A stretch of 64,000 nucleotides of DNA from Haemophilus parainfluenzae (GCF_003253005.1 NZ_QEPZ01000001.1:186001-250000), one strand, 5' to 3'. Shown: positions 31,358 through 41,566, counted from the stretch's first letter. Notes: generated by a model not told the origin, from the letters alone. Made by a program: numbers and translations.

Positions 31358-32872
31358 ATGACAACTCAAACCCAAGACAGTGATGTACTACTGACAATGA
31401 CGGATGTCAGTAAGTCTTTCCCCGGTGTAAAAGCCCTTGATCACGCCAATCTAACAGTTCGTTCTCACTCTGTTCACGCCTTGATGGGCGAAAACGGGGC
31501 GGGTAAATCTACATTATTAAAATGCCTCTTCGGAATTTATGCAAAAGACGAAGGTGAAATTTTATTCTTAGGCAAACCTATTGATTTTAAAACATCAAAA
31601 GAAGCCCTTGAAAATGGGATTTCAATGGTTCACCAAGAACTTAACTTGGTGCGTCAAACCAGTGTAATGGATAACCTATGGTTAGGTCGCTACCCACTTA
31701 AAGGTCCTTTTGTGGATCACGCCAAAATGTATCGTGATACCAAAGCGATTTTCGATGAATTGGATATTGATGTTGATCCAAAAGAAAAAGTGGCCAAACT
31801 TTCCGTTTCACAAATGCAGATGATCGAAATTGCGAAAGCGTTCTCTTATAACGCTAAAATCGTAATTATGGATGAGCCAACATCCTCACTTTCAGAAAAA
31901 GAAGTGGAACATCTTTTCAAAATTATTCAAAAATTAAAAGATCGCGGTTGTGGCATTATCTATATTTCACACAAAATGGATGAAATCTTCAAAATTTGTG
32001 ATGAAATCACCATTCTTCGTGATGGTAAATGGATCAATACTGTTCAAGTTAAAGGCACCACCATGGAAGAAATTGTTTCAATGATGGTAGGCCGTGAATT
32101 AACACAACGTTTCCCTGAAAGAACTAACGTACCAAAAGAAATCACGCTTGAAGTGGAACATTTAACTGCGGCGAACCAACCTTCTATTCAAGATGTTTCC
32201 TTTAATTTACGCAAAGGTGAAATTTTAGGTATTGCAGGTCTTGTTGGTGCAAAACGAACCGATATTGTGGAAGCCATTTTTGGTGTACGCGAATTAAAAG
32301 AAGGGACGATCAAACTCAACGGAAAAATCGTGAAAAATCATACCGCACTTGAGGCGATTAACCACGGTTTTGCTTTGGTGACTGAAGAACGTCGTTCAAC
32401 CGGGATTTATTCAAACCTAAGTATTGAATTCAACTCTTTGATTTCAAATATGAAATCTTACCTCACCCCATGGAAATTGCTCAGCAACAAAAAAATGGCG
32501 AGCGATACACAGTGGGTGATTGATGCGATGAACGTGAAAACACCTTCTCACAAAACAACGATTGGATCACTTTCTGGTGGTAACCAACAAAAAGTCATTA
32601 TCGGCCGTTGGCTTTTAACCCAACCAGATATCTTAATGCTCGACGAACCAACTCGTGGTATTGATATTGGGGCAAAATTTGAAATTTATCAGCTCATTCA
32701 AGAACTCGCTAAAAAAGATAAAGGCATCATTATGATTTCATCAGAAATGCCGGAACTATTAGGCGTAACAGACCGAATTTTGGTCATGAGTAATGGTCGT
32801 GTTGCCGGCATCGTTGAAACGGCAAAAACGTCTCAAGAAGAAATTTTGCAACTTGCCGCAAAATATTTATAA
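31358..32872 (+). CDS. mglA: Galactose/methyl-galactoside ABC transporter ATPase
   Basis: Two fused ABC domains, about 504 residues. The first has Walker [10 protein letters not shown], signature-like LSVSQMQM and [11 protein letters not shown]. The second has the degenerate P-loop GLVGAKRTD usual for MglA/RbsA, with a good signature LSGGNQQK and [11 protein letters not shown]. The frame extends upstream to 31289 through the hairpin, but GAGG before ATG 31358 ([12 protein letters not shown]) fits the family start. Confidence 0.96.
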   Translation: MTTQTQDSDVLLTMTDVSKSFPGVKALDHANLTVRSHSVHALMGENGAGKSTLLKCLFGIYAKDEGEILFLGKPIDFKTSKEALENGISMVHQELNLVRQTSVMDNLWLGRYPLKGPFVDHAKMYRDTKAIFDELDIDVDPKEKVAKLSVSQMQMIEIAKAFSYNAKIVIMDEPTSSLSEKEVEHLFKIIQKLKDRGCGIIYISHKMDEIFKICDEITILRDGKWINTVQVKGTTMEEIVSMMVGRELTQRFPERTNVPKEITLEVEHLTAANQPSIQDVSFNLRKGEILGIAGLVGAKRTDIVEAIFGVRELKEGTIKLNGKIVKNHTALEAINHGFALVTEERRSTGIYSNLSIEFNSLISNMKSYLTPWKLLSNKKMASDTQWVIDAMNVKTPSHKTTIGSLSGGNQQKVIIGRWLLTQPDILMLDEPTRGIDIGAKFEIYQLIQELAKKDKGIIMISSEMPELLGVTDRILVMSNGRVAGIVETAKTSQEEILQLAAKYL

Positions 32873-32890
32873 ATCATAAAGGAACAAATT

Positions 32891-33901
32891 ATGAGTGCCT
32901 TACAAAAAAATAAATCATTCGATTTCTTAAAACAAAATGCGATTTATTTTGTGTTGTTGATTTTACTTGGCATCATCATCGCACAAGATCCAACATTCTT
33001 GAATGTTCGCAACTTTAGTAACATTTTAACTCAATCATCCGTCCGTCTCATTATCGCCCTTGGTGTTGCAGGCTTGCTAATCACTCAAGGTACCGACTTA
33101 TCAGCCGGTCGCCAAGTAGGTTTAGCAGCGGTTATTTCTGCTACTCTCTTACAATCAATGGAAAACATGAACCGCGTGTTCCCGGATTTAGGTGAAATTC
33201 CTATTCCAGTAGTTATCCTGACTGTTTGTGCGGTAGGTGCTGTAATCGGCTTAGTGAACGGTTTAGTTATCGCTTATCTCAATGTAACCCCGTTCATTGC
33301 AACCATGGGTACCATGATCATCGCTTACGGTTTCAACTCACTTTATTATGATGGCGTAGGTGGCTCACCAATTGCAGGTTTCAGTGAATCTTTCTCTAAC
33401 TTCGCACAAGGCTTCTTCAGACTTGGTTCGTTTAAATTATCCTACATCACTATTTATGCGGCGATTTGTGCATTCTTAGTTTGGGTAATGTGGAATAAAA
33501 CACGCTTCGGTAAAAATATCTTTGCTATCGGTGGTAACCCTGAAGCCGCAAAAGTATCTGGCGTAAACGTAGCGCGTAACCTTGTTGTGATTTACATGAT
33601 TGCTGGTATGTTCTATGCATTCGGTGGTATGTTAGAAGCAGGCCGTATCGGTAGTGCTACCAACAACCTTGGTTTCATGTATGAATTAGATGCGATTGCT
33701 GCCTGCGTAGTAGGTGGTGTATCTTTCGCCGGTGGTGTGGGTACTGTTATCGGCGTAATCACTGGTGTTATCATCTTCACCGTTATTAACTACGGTTTAA
33801 CTTACATCGGTGTAAACCCTTACTGGCAATATATCATTAAAGGTAGCATTATCATCCTCGCGGTTGCTATCGACTCCTTAAAATACGCGAAGAAAAAATA
33901 A
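32891..33901 (+). CDS. mglC: Galactose/methyl-galactoside ABC transporter permease
   Basis: Inner-membrane permease of 336 residues in the ribose/galactose (BPD_transp_2) family, with about ten hydrophobic segments. Landmarks: GTDLSAGRQVGLAAV and FAIGGNPEAAKVSGVNV. An AAAGGA ribosome site lies 18 nt after mglA. It completes the high-affinity galactose uptake system whose product enters galM-galK-galT. Confidence 0.97.
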   Translation: MSALQKNKSFDFLKQNAIYFVLLILLGIIIAQDPTFLNVRNFSNILTQSSVRLIIALGVAGLLITQGTDLSAGRQVGLAAVISATLLQSMENMNRVFPDLGEIPIPVVILTVCAVGAVIGLVNGLVIAYLNVTPFIATMGTMIIAYGFNSLYYDGVGGSPIAGFSESFSNFAQGFFRLGSFKLSYITIYAAICAFLVWVMWNKTRFGKNIFAIGGNPEAAKVSGVNVARNLVVIYMIAGMFYAFGGMLEAGRIGSATNNLGFMYELDAIAACVVGGVSFAGGVGTVIGVITGVIIFTVINYGLTYIGVNPYWQYIIKGSIIILAVAIDSLKYAKKK

Positions 33902-33921
33902 TTAAAAACAACAATAAAAAT

Positions 33922-33949
33922 AACCGCACTTTAGTAATAAAGTGCGGTT
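33922..33949 (+). terminator. USS-pair terminator of mglBAC
   Basis: AACCGCACTTTA / TAAAGTGCGGTT, a perfect 12-bp stem with GTAA loop and T-rich tail, contains two opposed USS cores. Confidence 0.85.
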
Positions 33950-33974
33950 TTATTTTGGGGTAAATTCTTAAAAC

Positions 33975-34004
33975 AAAAAAGCGAGCCTCTCAGCTCGCTT
34001 TTTT
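33975..34004. terminator. Bidirectional terminator between mglC and iscX
   Basis: AAAAAAGCGAGC / GCTCGCTTTTTT stem between convergent genes, with A-run and T-run on both sides. Confidence 0.85.
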
Positions 34005-34015
34005 AATCGAATCGA

Positions 34016-34210
34016 TTACTCGTATTCATCTAACCATTTCAACAAAATCGCTTCCAGAATACTCTCATTAGATTTCATTGGATCATCATCAAAATCGTCT
34101 AGTTCACAAATCCACTTATGCAAATCCGTGAAACGTACCGTTTTAGGATCTAAATCTGGATTACGATCATAAAGTTCTTCTGCGATAAGCTGGGCATCAG
34201 TCCATTTCAT
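34016..34210 (-). CDS. iscX: IscX (YfhJ) iron-sulfur assembly accessory protein
   Basis: Small acidic protein of 64 residues at the end of the isc operon. Family features: [29 protein letters not shown] at the N-terminus and [10 protein letters not shown] at the C-terminus. In E. coli IscX binds IscS and iron and modulates cluster synthesis. Its ATG shares one base with the fdx stop. Confidence 0.95.
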   Translation of the reverse strand: MKWTDAQLIAEELYDRNPDLDPKTVRFTDLHKWICELDDFDDDPMKSNESILEAILLKWLDEYE

Positions 34211-34551
34211 TAGTGAGCCGCCTCATTCGCATGGTTAATATTATATTTAGGGATTTCCACCACTAAATCTTCATCACCCACGACACATTGGCAAGAAAGG
34301 CGGCTATCCATTTCTAAGCCCCATGCTTTATCTAGCATATCTTCTTCTTGATCGGTAGCTTCATTTAATGAATCAAACCCTTCACGAATGATGACATGGC
34401 ATGTTGTACAAGCACAAGAACCATCGCAAGCATGATGAATTTCAACACCCGCATTATGTGCCACTTCTAATAAGTTGTCGCCTGCTGCTGCATCAACCAC
34501 CATACCCTCTGGACAGAACTCTTCATTCGGTAAAAAAATCACTTTTGGCAT
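34210..34551 (-). CDS. fdx: Isc [2Fe-2S] ferredoxin
   Basis: Adrenodoxin-type ferredoxin of 113 residues supplying electrons for cluster assembly. Cluster ligands are seen as three Cys in [15 protein letters not shown] and a fourth in [15 protein letters not shown]-terminal [15 protein letters not shown] is typical. It lies between hscA and iscX. Confidence 0.96.
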   Translation of the reverse strand: MPKVIFLPNEEFCPEGMVVDAAAGDNLLEVAHNAGVEIHHACDGSCACTTCHVIIREGFDSLNEATDQEEDMLDKAWGLEMDSRLSCQCVVGDEDLVVEIPKYNINHANEAAH

Positions 34552-34596
34552 ATTACTTTCCTCAATATAAAAAACTCGTTAATTTATAACCGCACT

Positions 34597-36453
34597 TTAT
34601 TGCTCAATATCTGATACAGATTTACCTGTCAGCGCTTGATTAATGGATTTATTCATTCGTCTTGCCGCAAATTCTTGAGTCGCAACATCAAGGGCTTTGA
34701 TTCCCTGAACGATAGCATGACGATCTGTGCCTTCTTTTACATCCATTAGTTGTTTCAATGCATTTTCAATTTGGTGGAATTCGGCTTCGGTTAATAAGTC
34801 TGCCCCATCTTGTTGTAATGCCACAATCACGCTTTCAATCACACGATCAGCCTCAACGCGCTGCTCAGCTAATTCACGGGCTTGCATATCATCTTGTGCA
34901 TTATCAAAAGAAGCTTTAATCATTGCCGTTACTTCTTCATCTGTTAAGCCATAAGAAGGCTTAATTTGAATCGATGCTTGGACTTTAGTGGATTTTTCCA
35001 TGGCGGTCACACTTAATAAGCCATCTGCATCCACTTGATAAGTTACTCGAATATGTGCAGCACCCGCCACCATTGGCGGAATACCACGCAATGTAAAACG
35101 ACCTAAAGAGCGGCAATCATCCACCAACTCACGTTCACCTTGTACCACATGTACCGTCATCGCTGTTTGACCATCTTTAAAGGTGGTAAATTCTTGCGCG
35201 CGAGCCACTGGAATCGTGGTGTTACGTGGAATGATTTTCTCCACTAAACCGCCCATAGTTTCAATACCTAAAGAAAGCGGCACCACATCGAGTAATAACA
35301 TATCACTGTCATTCTTGTTGCCCACTAAAATATCCGCTTGGATTGCCGCACCTAAAGCAACTACTTTATCTGGGTCGATAGAGGTTAATGGTGTTTTACC
35401 GAAGAATTCGCCCACTTGCTCACGTACATAAGGCACGCGAGTGGAACCTCCAACCATAACCACTTCTTGTACGTCTTCAGCTTCAACATGCGCATCTTTC
35501 AATGCGCGACGGCAGGTTAATAAAGAACGTTTTACCAATGAGTGGATTAATTCATTGAATTGCTCACGACTTAACTCACCTTTAAATCCGCGCCAAGAAA
35601 TGACTGCACTTTGTGCACTTGTTAAAGCAATTTTAGTCTGAGTCGCTAAGCTTAAAAGCTCACGCTGCTCATTTACATTTTGTGGTTGAATACCCGCTTG
35701 CTCAACAATCCAATCGGCAATTAAATGGTCAAAATCATCACCACCTAAGGCCGTATCCCCACCCGTTGCTAACACTTCAAATACGCCTTTAGATAAGCGT
35801 AAAATTGAGATATCAAAGGTACCGCCACCTAAGTCATAAACAGCGATGACGCCTTCTTTTCCGCTATCTAAACCATAAGCGACTGCTGCAGCGGTGGGTT
35901 CATTTAATAAACGTAATACATTTAACCCTGCAAGACGTGCTGCATCTTTCGTACTTTGACGTTGAGCATCATCAAAATAGGCGGGTACGGTAATCACCAC
36001 TCCAGAAAGCTCACCTGCAAGGCGTTGTTCTGCAATATGATTTAAACGAGATAAAATATCCGCAGAGACTTCAATCGGGCTTTTTTTGCCTTGATGCGTC
36101 ACCAATAATGGCAAGCCATTTTCACTTGCCACAAATTCATAGGGCAAATTGGTATAACGAGCTTGCACATCATCAAGGCTACGTCCAATCAGACGTTTCA
36201 CAGAAATAATCGTATTTTTAGGATCAATTGCAGCTTTTGCAAATGCTTCTGTACCAACAAGTTTTTCATTTTCACCATAGTAAACGACTGAAGGCACAAG
36301 GCTTCTGTCTTGTTCATCATTCAAAATGGTGGCTTGACCGCTACGCACTGCGGCAACTAAAGAGTTTGTTGTACCTAAATCAATCCCTACCGCAAGACGG
36401 TGTTGATGTGGTGCAGCCGTTTGTCCTGGTTCTGCAATTTGGAGTAATGCCAT
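34597..36453 (-). CDS. hscA: HscA, Hsp70-type chaperone for iron-sulfur transfer
   Basis: Specialised Hsp70 of 618 residues. The ATPase domain has [30 protein letters not shown] and [17 protein letters not shown]; the substrate domain follows from about 390. It recognises the LPPVK motif of IscU, which is intact in this window's iscU, and is stimulated by HscB. Here a DUF2625 gene separates it from hscB. Confidence 0.97.
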   Translation of the reverse strand: MALLQIAEPGQTAAPHQHRLAVGIDLGTTNSLVAAVRSGQATILNDEQDRSLVPSVVYYGENEKLVGTEAFAKAAIDPKNTIISVKRLIGRSLDDVQARYTNLPYEFVASENGLPLLVTHQGKKSPIEVSADILSRLNHIAEQRLAGELSGVVITVPAYFDDAQRQSTKDAARLAGLNVLRLLNEPTAAAVAYGLDSGKEGVIAVYDLGGGTFDISILRLSKGVFEVLATGGDTALGGDDFDHLIADWIVEQAGIQPQNVNEQRELLSLATQTKIALTSAQSAVISWRGFKGELSREQFNELIHSLVKRSLLTCRRALKDAHVEAEDVQEVVMVGGSTRVPYVREQVGEFFGKTPLTSIDPDKVVALGAAIQADILVGNKNDSDMLLLDVVPLSLGIETMGGLVEKIIPRNTTIPVARAQEFTTFKDGQTAMTVHVVQGERELVDDCRSLGRFTLRGIPPMVAGAAHIRVTYQVDADGLLSVTAMEKSTKVQASIQIKPSYGLTDEEVTAMIKASFDNAQDDMQARELAEQRVEADRVIESVIVALQQDGADLLTEAEFHQIENALKQLMDVKEGTDRHAIVQGIKALDVATQEFAARRMNKSINQALTGKSVSDIEQ

Positions 36454-36493
36454 ATCTCTTTTTATCTCTAATAATTAATTCGTTAAAGGCTCA

Positions 36494-37180
36494 TTATGCG
36501 ACTGAATAAACTTGTGCAAATTTATCTTGTTCAGTAAAACTTGCGTTGTAATGGGTTTCAATGTTGACTTCGCGTCGCTCACGCTGATTAATGTCGGTTG
36601 TCTTATCTTCTGAAAGCTCTGGTGTAAAAACGATCATGTGGTTACCATCGAGTTGTTTTACATCTTCTTGCCAATTTTGCCAAAATAGATTTTGGTAAAA
36701 TGCTTCAATGTCACTATTTAATGCCCAAGCTAAGAAATCCGTATAGGTAAAATTTAAATCATGCCAAGTTAAATCTTTTGGCGAAAAATAATAAATCTTG
36801 CCAAGATTAGAACCTAAAGAGCCACCATTTAAAGCAAAATAACCACCAATGACATCGTCCGCAACAAGCAAATATTTTGGTTTATCACCTGATTGATTAA
36901 AGGATTTACTGAAATTCCAGTCCATTAATCCACGTGGTAATTTAAAACTGCCTGACCCCAATATACGCAACCAACCATGATGGATTAAAATGCCGCCAGT
37001 TTCATAAATGACTGCTCCCATTGGAGAAGAAGTGGGCATTTGCATGGTGAAAAGCTCACGTTCTGCACTAGATTGATCTTTTTTAATCACATCACAATGA
37101 TTACGAGCATGCTCAATCCATTGGGAAATGGTTCCCCAAGCAGATTTTGAGGCATCAGTCAGTTGTTCTAAAGTTTGCAT
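36494..37180 (-). CDS. DUF2625-type protein inside the isc operon
   Basis: Cytoplasmic protein of 228 residues with no signal or membrane helix. Segments such as MGAVIYETGGILIHHGWLRILGSGS and DDVIGGYFALNGG, plus YYFSPKDLTWHDLNFTYTDFLAWAL, fit the DUF2625 family as I recall it; its function is unknown. It lies between hscB and hscA, preceded by a short hairpin terminator after hscB. Whether it takes part in iron-sulfur assembly is open; position alone suggests it. Confidence 0.75.
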   Translation of the reverse strand: MQTLEQLTDASKSAWGTISQWIEHARNHCDVIKKDQSSAERELFTMQMPTSSPMGAVIYETGGILIHHGWLRILGSGSFKLPRGLMDWNFSKSFNQSGDKPKYLLVADDVIGGYFALNGGSLGSNLGKIYYFSPKDLTWHDLNFTYTDFLAWALNSDIEAFYQNLFWQNWQEDVKQLDGNHMIVFTPELSEDKTTDINQRERREVNIETHYNASFTEQDKFAQVYSVA

Positions 37181-37229
37181 AATCGAGTTTCATTAGTATG
37201 AGGGCAATTACCCATTTATCAATAGCGAA

Positions 37230-37250
37230 AAGGGCGTATTAAACGCCCTC
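37230..37250 (-). terminator. Short terminator after hscB
   Basis: On the minus strand AGGGCGT-TTAAT-ACGCCCT is followed by TTTT, between the hscB stop and the DUF2625 start. It could reduce expression of the distal isc genes. Confidence 0.6.
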
Positions 37251-37254
37251 AAGA

Positions 37255-37776
37255 TTATAATTCAAATAGACGTTCTTCTACTTGGCTAATTTCATCCGCC
37301 AATTTTTTTAGAAAACGTAATTTATCACAGAACTGTGCAGCAGTTGACCATTGTTGCTCATTTAGTTGTTCTTCAAGTGCAGTCAATATTTCTTTTGTTT
37401 CTTTTTTAACGCGTTTCGCAAAGGATTCTAATGCATTTTCATCCTGGCTTTGCTCAATATTTTCGAGCTCTTCTCGCCATTCTAATTGCTGCATTAGGAA
37501 TGCCATATCTTGTGTGCTCTTTTGTTCTAAATCCTGTGCTTCTCCCGTATTTAATGCAATAATTGCTTCCGAACGTAAAATTGGGTCTTTCAAGGTTTTT
37601 AATGCATCATTAACTTCTGTTGATTTTTGCATTGCAATGCGTTGTTCTTGTGCATCTGCCGTAACAAAATTATCTGGATGCAAACTCTTTTGAAGCACTA
37701 AATAGCGTTCAGACAAAAGAGATTGATCAACATTGAAAGCAACGGGCAAATCAAAAATAGCAAAAGGATTTGTCAT
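37255..37776 (-). CDS. hscB: HscB, J-domain co-chaperone
   Basis: Protein of 173 residues with an N-terminal J domain containing the HPD triad in KSLHPDNFV (about 32-36) and a C-terminal helical IscU-binding domain (EAIIALNTGEAQDL onward). It brings IscU to HscA and stimulates ATP hydrolysis. It follows iscA by 9 nt. Confidence 0.95.
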   Translation of the reverse strand: MTNPFAIFDLPVAFNVDQSLLSERYLVLQKSLHPDNFVTADAQEQRIAMQKSTEVNDALKTLKDPILRSEAIIALNTGEAQDLEQKSTQDMAFLMQQLEWREELENIEQSQDENALESFAKRVKKETKEILTALEEQLNEQQWSTAAQFCDKLRFLKKLADEISQVEERLFEL

Positions 37777-37785
37777 CTTTATTCC

Positions 37786-38109
37786 TTAAACATGGAAACT
37801 TTCACCACATCCACATGATTCTTTCACATTTGGATTGTTATATTTAAAGCCTTCGTTCAAGCCTTCTTTGACATAATCTAGCTCAATGCCATCTAAATAA
37901 ACCAAGCTTTTTGGATCGACTACCACTTTCACGCCATGCTGCTCAAAAACAAGGTCGTCATCATTGAGCACATCAACGAATTCAAGCACATAGCCTAAAC
38001 CCGAACAACCTGATGTTTTCACACCTAAGCGTAAACCGATGCCTTTTCCACGATTTTCAAGAAAAGTACGAACTCGTTGTGCCGCTTTTTCAGTGAGTGT
38101 TATAGACAT
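37786..38109 (-). CDS. iscA: IscA, A-type iron-sulfur carrier
   Basis: A-type carrier of about 107 residues with the three cluster or iron ligands: Cys in [10 protein letters not shown] and the C-terminal CGC in [11 protein letters not shown]. The frame runs upstream to 38154 through a USS hairpin, but AGGA precedes ATG 38109 ([13 protein letters not shown]), the family start. It receives clusters formed on IscU. Confidence 0.95.
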   Translation of the reverse strand: MSITLTEKAAQRVRTFLENRGKGIGLRLGVKTSGCSGLGYVLEFVDVLNDDDLVFEQHGVKVVVDPKSLVYLDGIELDYVKEGLNEGFKYNNPNVKESCGCGESFHV

Positions 38110-38129
38110 ATTCTGATCCTTAAATTGAT

Positions 38130-38157
38130 AAAGTGCGGTCATTTTCAACCGCACTTT
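38130..38157. repeat. USS-pair hairpin between iscU and iscA
   Basis: AAAGTGCGGT and ACCGCACTTT pair over 10 bp with an 8-nt loop, inside the isc operon. It may act as a partial terminator or an RNA processing/stability element. Confidence 0.7.
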
Positions 38158-38159
38158 GA

Positions 38160-38543
38160 TTACTTACCTTGTTTATTTTTATAGTCAGCAATGGCGGCTT
38201 TAATTGCATCTTCTGCTAAAATTGAGCAGTGAACTTTTACTGGTGGTAATTCAAGTTCTTCCGCAATTTGACTATTTTTGATTGCTCCTGCTTCATCTAA
38301 AGATTTACCTTTCACCCATTCGGTAATTAAAGAACTTGATGCAATCGCAGAGCCACAACCATAAGTTTTAAATTTCGCATCTTCAATAATGCCACTATCA
38401 TTTACTTTGATTTGTAACTGCATAACATCACCACAAGCCGGTGCGCCAACCATACCCGTTCCTACTGAATTATCTTTTTTGTCCATTGAACCAACATTGC
38501 GTGGATTTTCGTAATGATCGATAACTTTTTCGCTGTATGCCAT
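38160..38543 (-). CDS. iscU: IscU scaffold protein
   Basis: Scaffold of 127 residues on which [2Fe-2S] clusters are built. Three ligand cysteines are present in [21 protein letters not shown] and [12 protein letters not shown], with Asp in PACGD. The HscA recognition motif LPPVK sits just before the third cysteine. It is 54 nt after iscS. Confidence 0.97.
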   Translation of the reverse strand: MAYSEKVIDHYENPRNVGSMDKKDNSVGTGMVGAPACGDVMQLQIKVNDSGIIEDAKFKTYGCGSAIASSSLITEWVKGKSLDEAGAIKNSQIAEELELPPVKVHCSILAEDAIKAAIADYKNKQGK

Positions 38544-38597
38544 ATTATGTTCCTTTCCTAAATAAGTTGCTATCAGGCGGTCAAGCCACCTTGAAAA

Positions 38598-39812
38598 TTA
38601 GTGGGCTGCCCACTCAATAGTGTTTAAATCAATACCTTCTTTGAACATATCCCAAAGTGGCGATAATTCACGAAGTTTTGCTACTGCATTACGTGTTAAA
38701 TTAATGGTGTAATCAATTTCTTCTTCCGTTGTCCAACGACCAAGTGTGAAACGAATTGAGCTATGTGCTAATTCATCATTACGACCTAATGCGCGTAATA
38801 CATAAGATGGTTCTAAACTCGCTGAAGTACAAGCCGAACCAGAAGAAACTGCCACATCACGTAATGCCATCATCAATGATTCACCTTCAACATAGTTAAA
38901 GCTGATGTTCAAGTTATTTGCTACACGGTGCTCCATTGAACCATTTACATAGGTTTCTTCAATTTCTTTTAAGCCATTATATAAACGATCGCGTAAAGCT
39001 CTGATACGAGGTATCTCTGTCGCCATTTCTTCTTTTGCAATACGATAAGCTTCACCCATACCAACAATTTGGTGTACAGGTAATGTACCTGAACGCATAC
39101 CACGCTCGTGACCACCACCATGGATAATTGCTTCTAAACGAACGCGAGGTTTACGACAAACATATAATGCCCCGATACCTTTGGGTCCGTACAATTTGTG
39201 ACTAGACATTGACATCAAATCAACTGGTAATTCAGCAAGATTAATTTCTACTTTACCGACACTTTGGGTCGCATCTACGTGAAAAATCGTTTTATTTGCA
39301 CGGCAAAGCTCACCAATTGCTTTAATATCCTGGATCACGCCAATCTCATTATTCACGTGCATAATTGACACAAGAATCGTATCTGGACGTAATGCAGCTT
39401 TGAATTTCTCAAGATCAATTAAACCATCTTCTTCTGGATCTAAATAGGTGACTTCAAAGCCTTCACGCTCTAACTGACGACAAGTATCTAATACGGCTTT
39501 GTGCTCAGTTTTACAAGTAATAATGTGTTTACCTTTTGTTTGGTAAAAGTGTGCTGCGCCTTTAATTGCAAGGTTATCTGCTTCTGTTGCGCCAGAAGTA
39601 AACACGATCTCACGTGAATCTGCGCCAATCAAATCAGCAATTTGATTACGTGCAATATCAACTGCTTCTTCAGCTTGCCAGCCAAATTTATGTGAACGAG
39701 ATGCTGGATTACCGAATACACCATCAATGGTTAAATATTCCATCATTTTTTTAGCCACACGTTCATCAACTGGACATGTTGCTGCATAATCTAAATAAAT
39801 TGGTAATTTCAT
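38598..39812 (-). CDS. iscS: IscS cysteine desulfurase
   Basis: PLP enzyme of 404 residues that takes sulfur from cysteine and passes it to IscU, tRNA-thiolation factors and others. The PLP lysine is in [12 protein letters not shown] and the mobile catalytic cysteine in [14 protein letters not shown]. The frame could begin two codons earlier with GTG at 39818, but AGGAG is correctly spaced from ATG 39812 and the resulting length equals that of E. coli IscS. Confidence 0.97.
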   Translation of the reverse strand: MKLPIYLDYAATCPVDERVAKKMMEYLTIDGVFGNPASRSHKFGWQAEEAVDIARNQIADLIGADSREIVFTSGATEADNLAIKGAAHFYQTKGKHIITCKTEHKAVLDTCRQLEREGFEVTYLDPEEDGLIDLEKFKAALRPDTILVSIMHVNNEIGVIQDIKAIGELCRANKTIFHVDATQSVGKVEINLAELPVDLMSMSSHKLYGPKGIGALYVCRKPRVRLEAIIHGGGHERGMRSGTLPVHQIVGMGEAYRIAKEEMATEIPRIRALRDRLYNGLKEIEETYVNGSMEHRVANNLNISFNYVEGESLMMALRDVAVSSGSACTSASLEPSYVLRALGRNDELAHSSIRFTLGRWTTEEEIDYTINLTRNAVAKLRELSPLWDMFKEGIDLNTIEWAAH

Positions 39813-39875
39813 TTTCACTCCTAAATAACTACCAAAAATGCCATCATTCTGACCGCACTTTGATCTACTTTCCTA

Positions 39876-40331
39876 TTATTGGTTAACGACAACCAAATCA
39901 TCAAAATCTTTGTGAGCTTTATGTTTTCCTGATTTTTTCTCCACAAGCTCGGCTAATGTAATCTCATCTAAAAAATCAGAAATACGATCACTTAAATCTT
40001 GCCATAAAGTATGAGTTAAACATTCAACCCCACCTTTACAATTTCCCTTTCCAAGGCATCTTGTGACATTAATGTTCTCATTTACGGCAGAGATCACCAT
40101 ACCGATAGAAATTTGATCAGTTGGTAAAGCTAAACGATAGCCACCACCCGGACCTCGAACACTTTTTACTAATCCACCACGACGCAATTTTGCAAATAAT
40201 TGCTCAAGATAAGAAAGTGAAATATTTTGACGTTCTGAGATATCCGCTAAACAAACTGGAGCTGTCCCCGCATGTAATGCGATATCTAAAATTGCGGTAA
40301 CCGCATATCGCCCTTTAGATGTAAGTTTCAT
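39876..40331 (-). CDS. iscR: IscR, iron-sulfur cluster regulator
   Basis: Rrf2-family regulator of 151 residues. The winged helix is N-terminal ([45 protein letters not shown]). Cluster ligands Cys92, Cys98, Cys104 and His107 fall at the same positions as in E. coli. With a [2Fe-2S] cluster it represses its own operon. A type-1 box lies over the promoter. Confidence 0.97.
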   Translation of the reverse strand: MKLTSKGRYAVTAILDIALHAGTAPVCLADISERQNISLSYLEQLFAKLRRGGLVKSVRGPGGGYRLALPTDQISIGMVISAVNENINVTRCLGKGNCKGGVECLTHTLWQDLSDRISDFLDEITLAELVEKKSGKHKAHKDFDDLVVVNQ

Positions 40332-40355
40332 AAAGCATCCCTATTAATCGCCGTT

Positions 40356-40392
40356 TGGATAGTTTACATATCTGACTATGATAGTCAATTTT
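40356..40392 (-). promoter_or_regulatory. isc promoter with type-1 IscR-like box
   Basis: The palindrome GACTATGATAGTC (40374-40386), extended by ATAT on one side, fits the type-1 IscR pattern built on GACT-N5-AGTC. On the minus strand TTGACT serves as -35 and overlaps the box; TAAACT lies 16 nt on as the -10. Confidence 0.7.
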
Positions 40393-41110
40393 AGTCTTTT
40401 TGCAGATTAAGGCGTTTTTCGACCGCACTTAACATTCCTCGCAAAATATTTAATTCATTTTTTTCTAGAGAAGAACGGTTATAAAGTCGTCTTAACTTTT
40501 GTATAACCCCTTGATTTTGAATAAAACCAAGAGACTGATACACCTGTTCCGTATGAGCAAAAAAATACTCCATTTCTTGTGCTGTTGGATAGATATTTTC
40601 TATTGTTGAAAGTGCAGTTTCCGTTCTATTTTTCACTAAAAATGCCATTCGCATTTCATAACTTACTAACTGCACTGCCATCGCTAAATTTAGCGAAGAA
40701 TATTCAGGATTCGCAGGGATATTTAAATGATAATGACATTTAAGTAATTCTTCATTTGTGAGCCCAACACGCTCACGACCGAACACGATTGCCACTTGGC
40801 CTTGATGTGTACTGACTTTCTCCGCACATTCTCTTGGCTCAATCAACGTACTCTGTAAATGGCGTAATCTCGCACTGGTCCCAATTACTAATGAGCAATC
40901 TTCTATTGCTTGTTCAAAAGTATCAACAATGTGGGCATTACGCACAACATCATCAGCGCCTGCAGCTAATGCAATAGATTGCTCATCCAGCGATTTTGGC
41001 GAGACCAAATAAAGATTGGATAATCCCATTGTTTTCATCGCACGCGCCGCTGAACCGATGTTCCCGCTATGTGATGTTTCAACCAAAACAATTCGAATAT
41101 TTTGTAACAT
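40391..41110 (-). CDS. trmJ: tRNA (Cm32/Um32) methyltransferase TrmJ
   Basis: SPOUT-family methyltransferase of 239 residues. Motifs: VLVETSHSGNIGSAARAMKTMGL (motif 1), VAIVFGRERVGLTNEEL (motif 2) and IPANPEYSSLNLAMAVQLVSYE (motif 3, part of the deep knot). It methylates ribose 32 in several tRNAs. It sits directly before iscR, as in E. coli, and its end overlaps the isc promoter region. Confidence 0.94.
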   Translation of the reverse strand: MLQNIRIVLVETSHSGNIGSAARAMKTMGLSNLYLVSPKSLDEQSIALAAGADDVVRNAHIVDTFEQAIEDCSLVIGTSARLRHLQSTLIEPRECAEKVSTHQGQVAIVFGRERVGLTNEELLKCHYHLNIPANPEYSSLNLAMAVQLVSYEMRMAFLVKNRTETALSTIENIYPTAQEMEYFFAHTEQVYQSLGFIQNQGVIQKLRRLYNRSSLEKNELNILRGMLSAVEKRLNLQKD

Positions 41111-41232
41111 TTTATGCCCGACTTAACTTTGTGGATATTCTACCATAATAACCGCTAAATATAGTCAAGAATTTTGAAAATATTTTAATTTTTTGTAAAT
41201 TTATTAACAAACAGGAGAAATAAGATGTTGAG

Positions 41233-41308
41233 TGGTGGGCTGTGAGAGGCTCGAACTCTCGACCGACGGATTAAGAGTCCGCTGCTCTACCAACTGAGCT
41301 AACAACCC
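41233..41308 (-). tRNA. tRNA-Lys (anticodon CTT)
   Basis: A 76-nt cloverleaf on the minus strand with encoded CCA. The anticodon loop reads CTCTTAA, so the anticodon is CTT, reading AAG. The acceptor stem is GGGTTGT / ACAGCCC with one wobble pair. The D-arm, AGCTCAGTTGGTAGAGC, matches the two neighbours closely. Confidence 0.93.
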
Positions 41309-41338
41309 AACCGGTTAAATAATGATCTGTAAAATAGA

Positions 41339-41414
41339 TGGTGGGTCGTGAAGGATTCGAACCTTCGACCAACGGATTAAAAGTCCGCTGCTCTACCGAC
41401 TGAGCTAACGACCC
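41339..41414 (-). tRNA. tRNA-Lys (anticodon TTT)
   Basis: A 76-nt cloverleaf with encoded CCA. The anticodon loop CTTTTAA gives anticodon TTT. It is identical to the copy at 41440-41515 through the whole mature sequence. Confidence 0.96.
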
Positions 41415-41439
41415 ATTTAGGAATTCTTCGAAATAAAAG

Positions 41440-41515
41440 TGGTGGGTCGTGAAGGATTCGAACCTTCGACCAACGGATTAAAAGTCCGCTGCTCTACCGA
41501 CTGAGCTAACGACCC
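41440..41515 (-). tRNA. tRNA-Lys (anticodon TTT), promoter-proximal copy
   Basis: A 76-nt cloverleaf with encoded CCA and anticodon TTT. It is the first gene of the three-tRNA transcript; spacers between the genes are 25 and 30 nt. Confidence 0.96.
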
Positions 41516-41538
41516 ATATCATTTCGTAACAGGTGCGT

Positions 41539-41566
41539 ATATTACCGATTTTATTTTCTGACGCAA
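41539..41566 (-). promoter_or_regulatory. Promoter of the tRNA-Lys cluster
   Basis: On the minus strand TTGCGT, 16 nt, TAATAT. The -10 lies about 24 nt before the first mature tRNA base, leaving a short 5' leader for RNase P. Confidence 0.6.

Noticed and set aside
41233-41515. CRISPR-like array of repeated units
   Set aside because: The regular ~100-nt repeats are three tRNA-Lys genes with complete cloverleafs and CCA ends.
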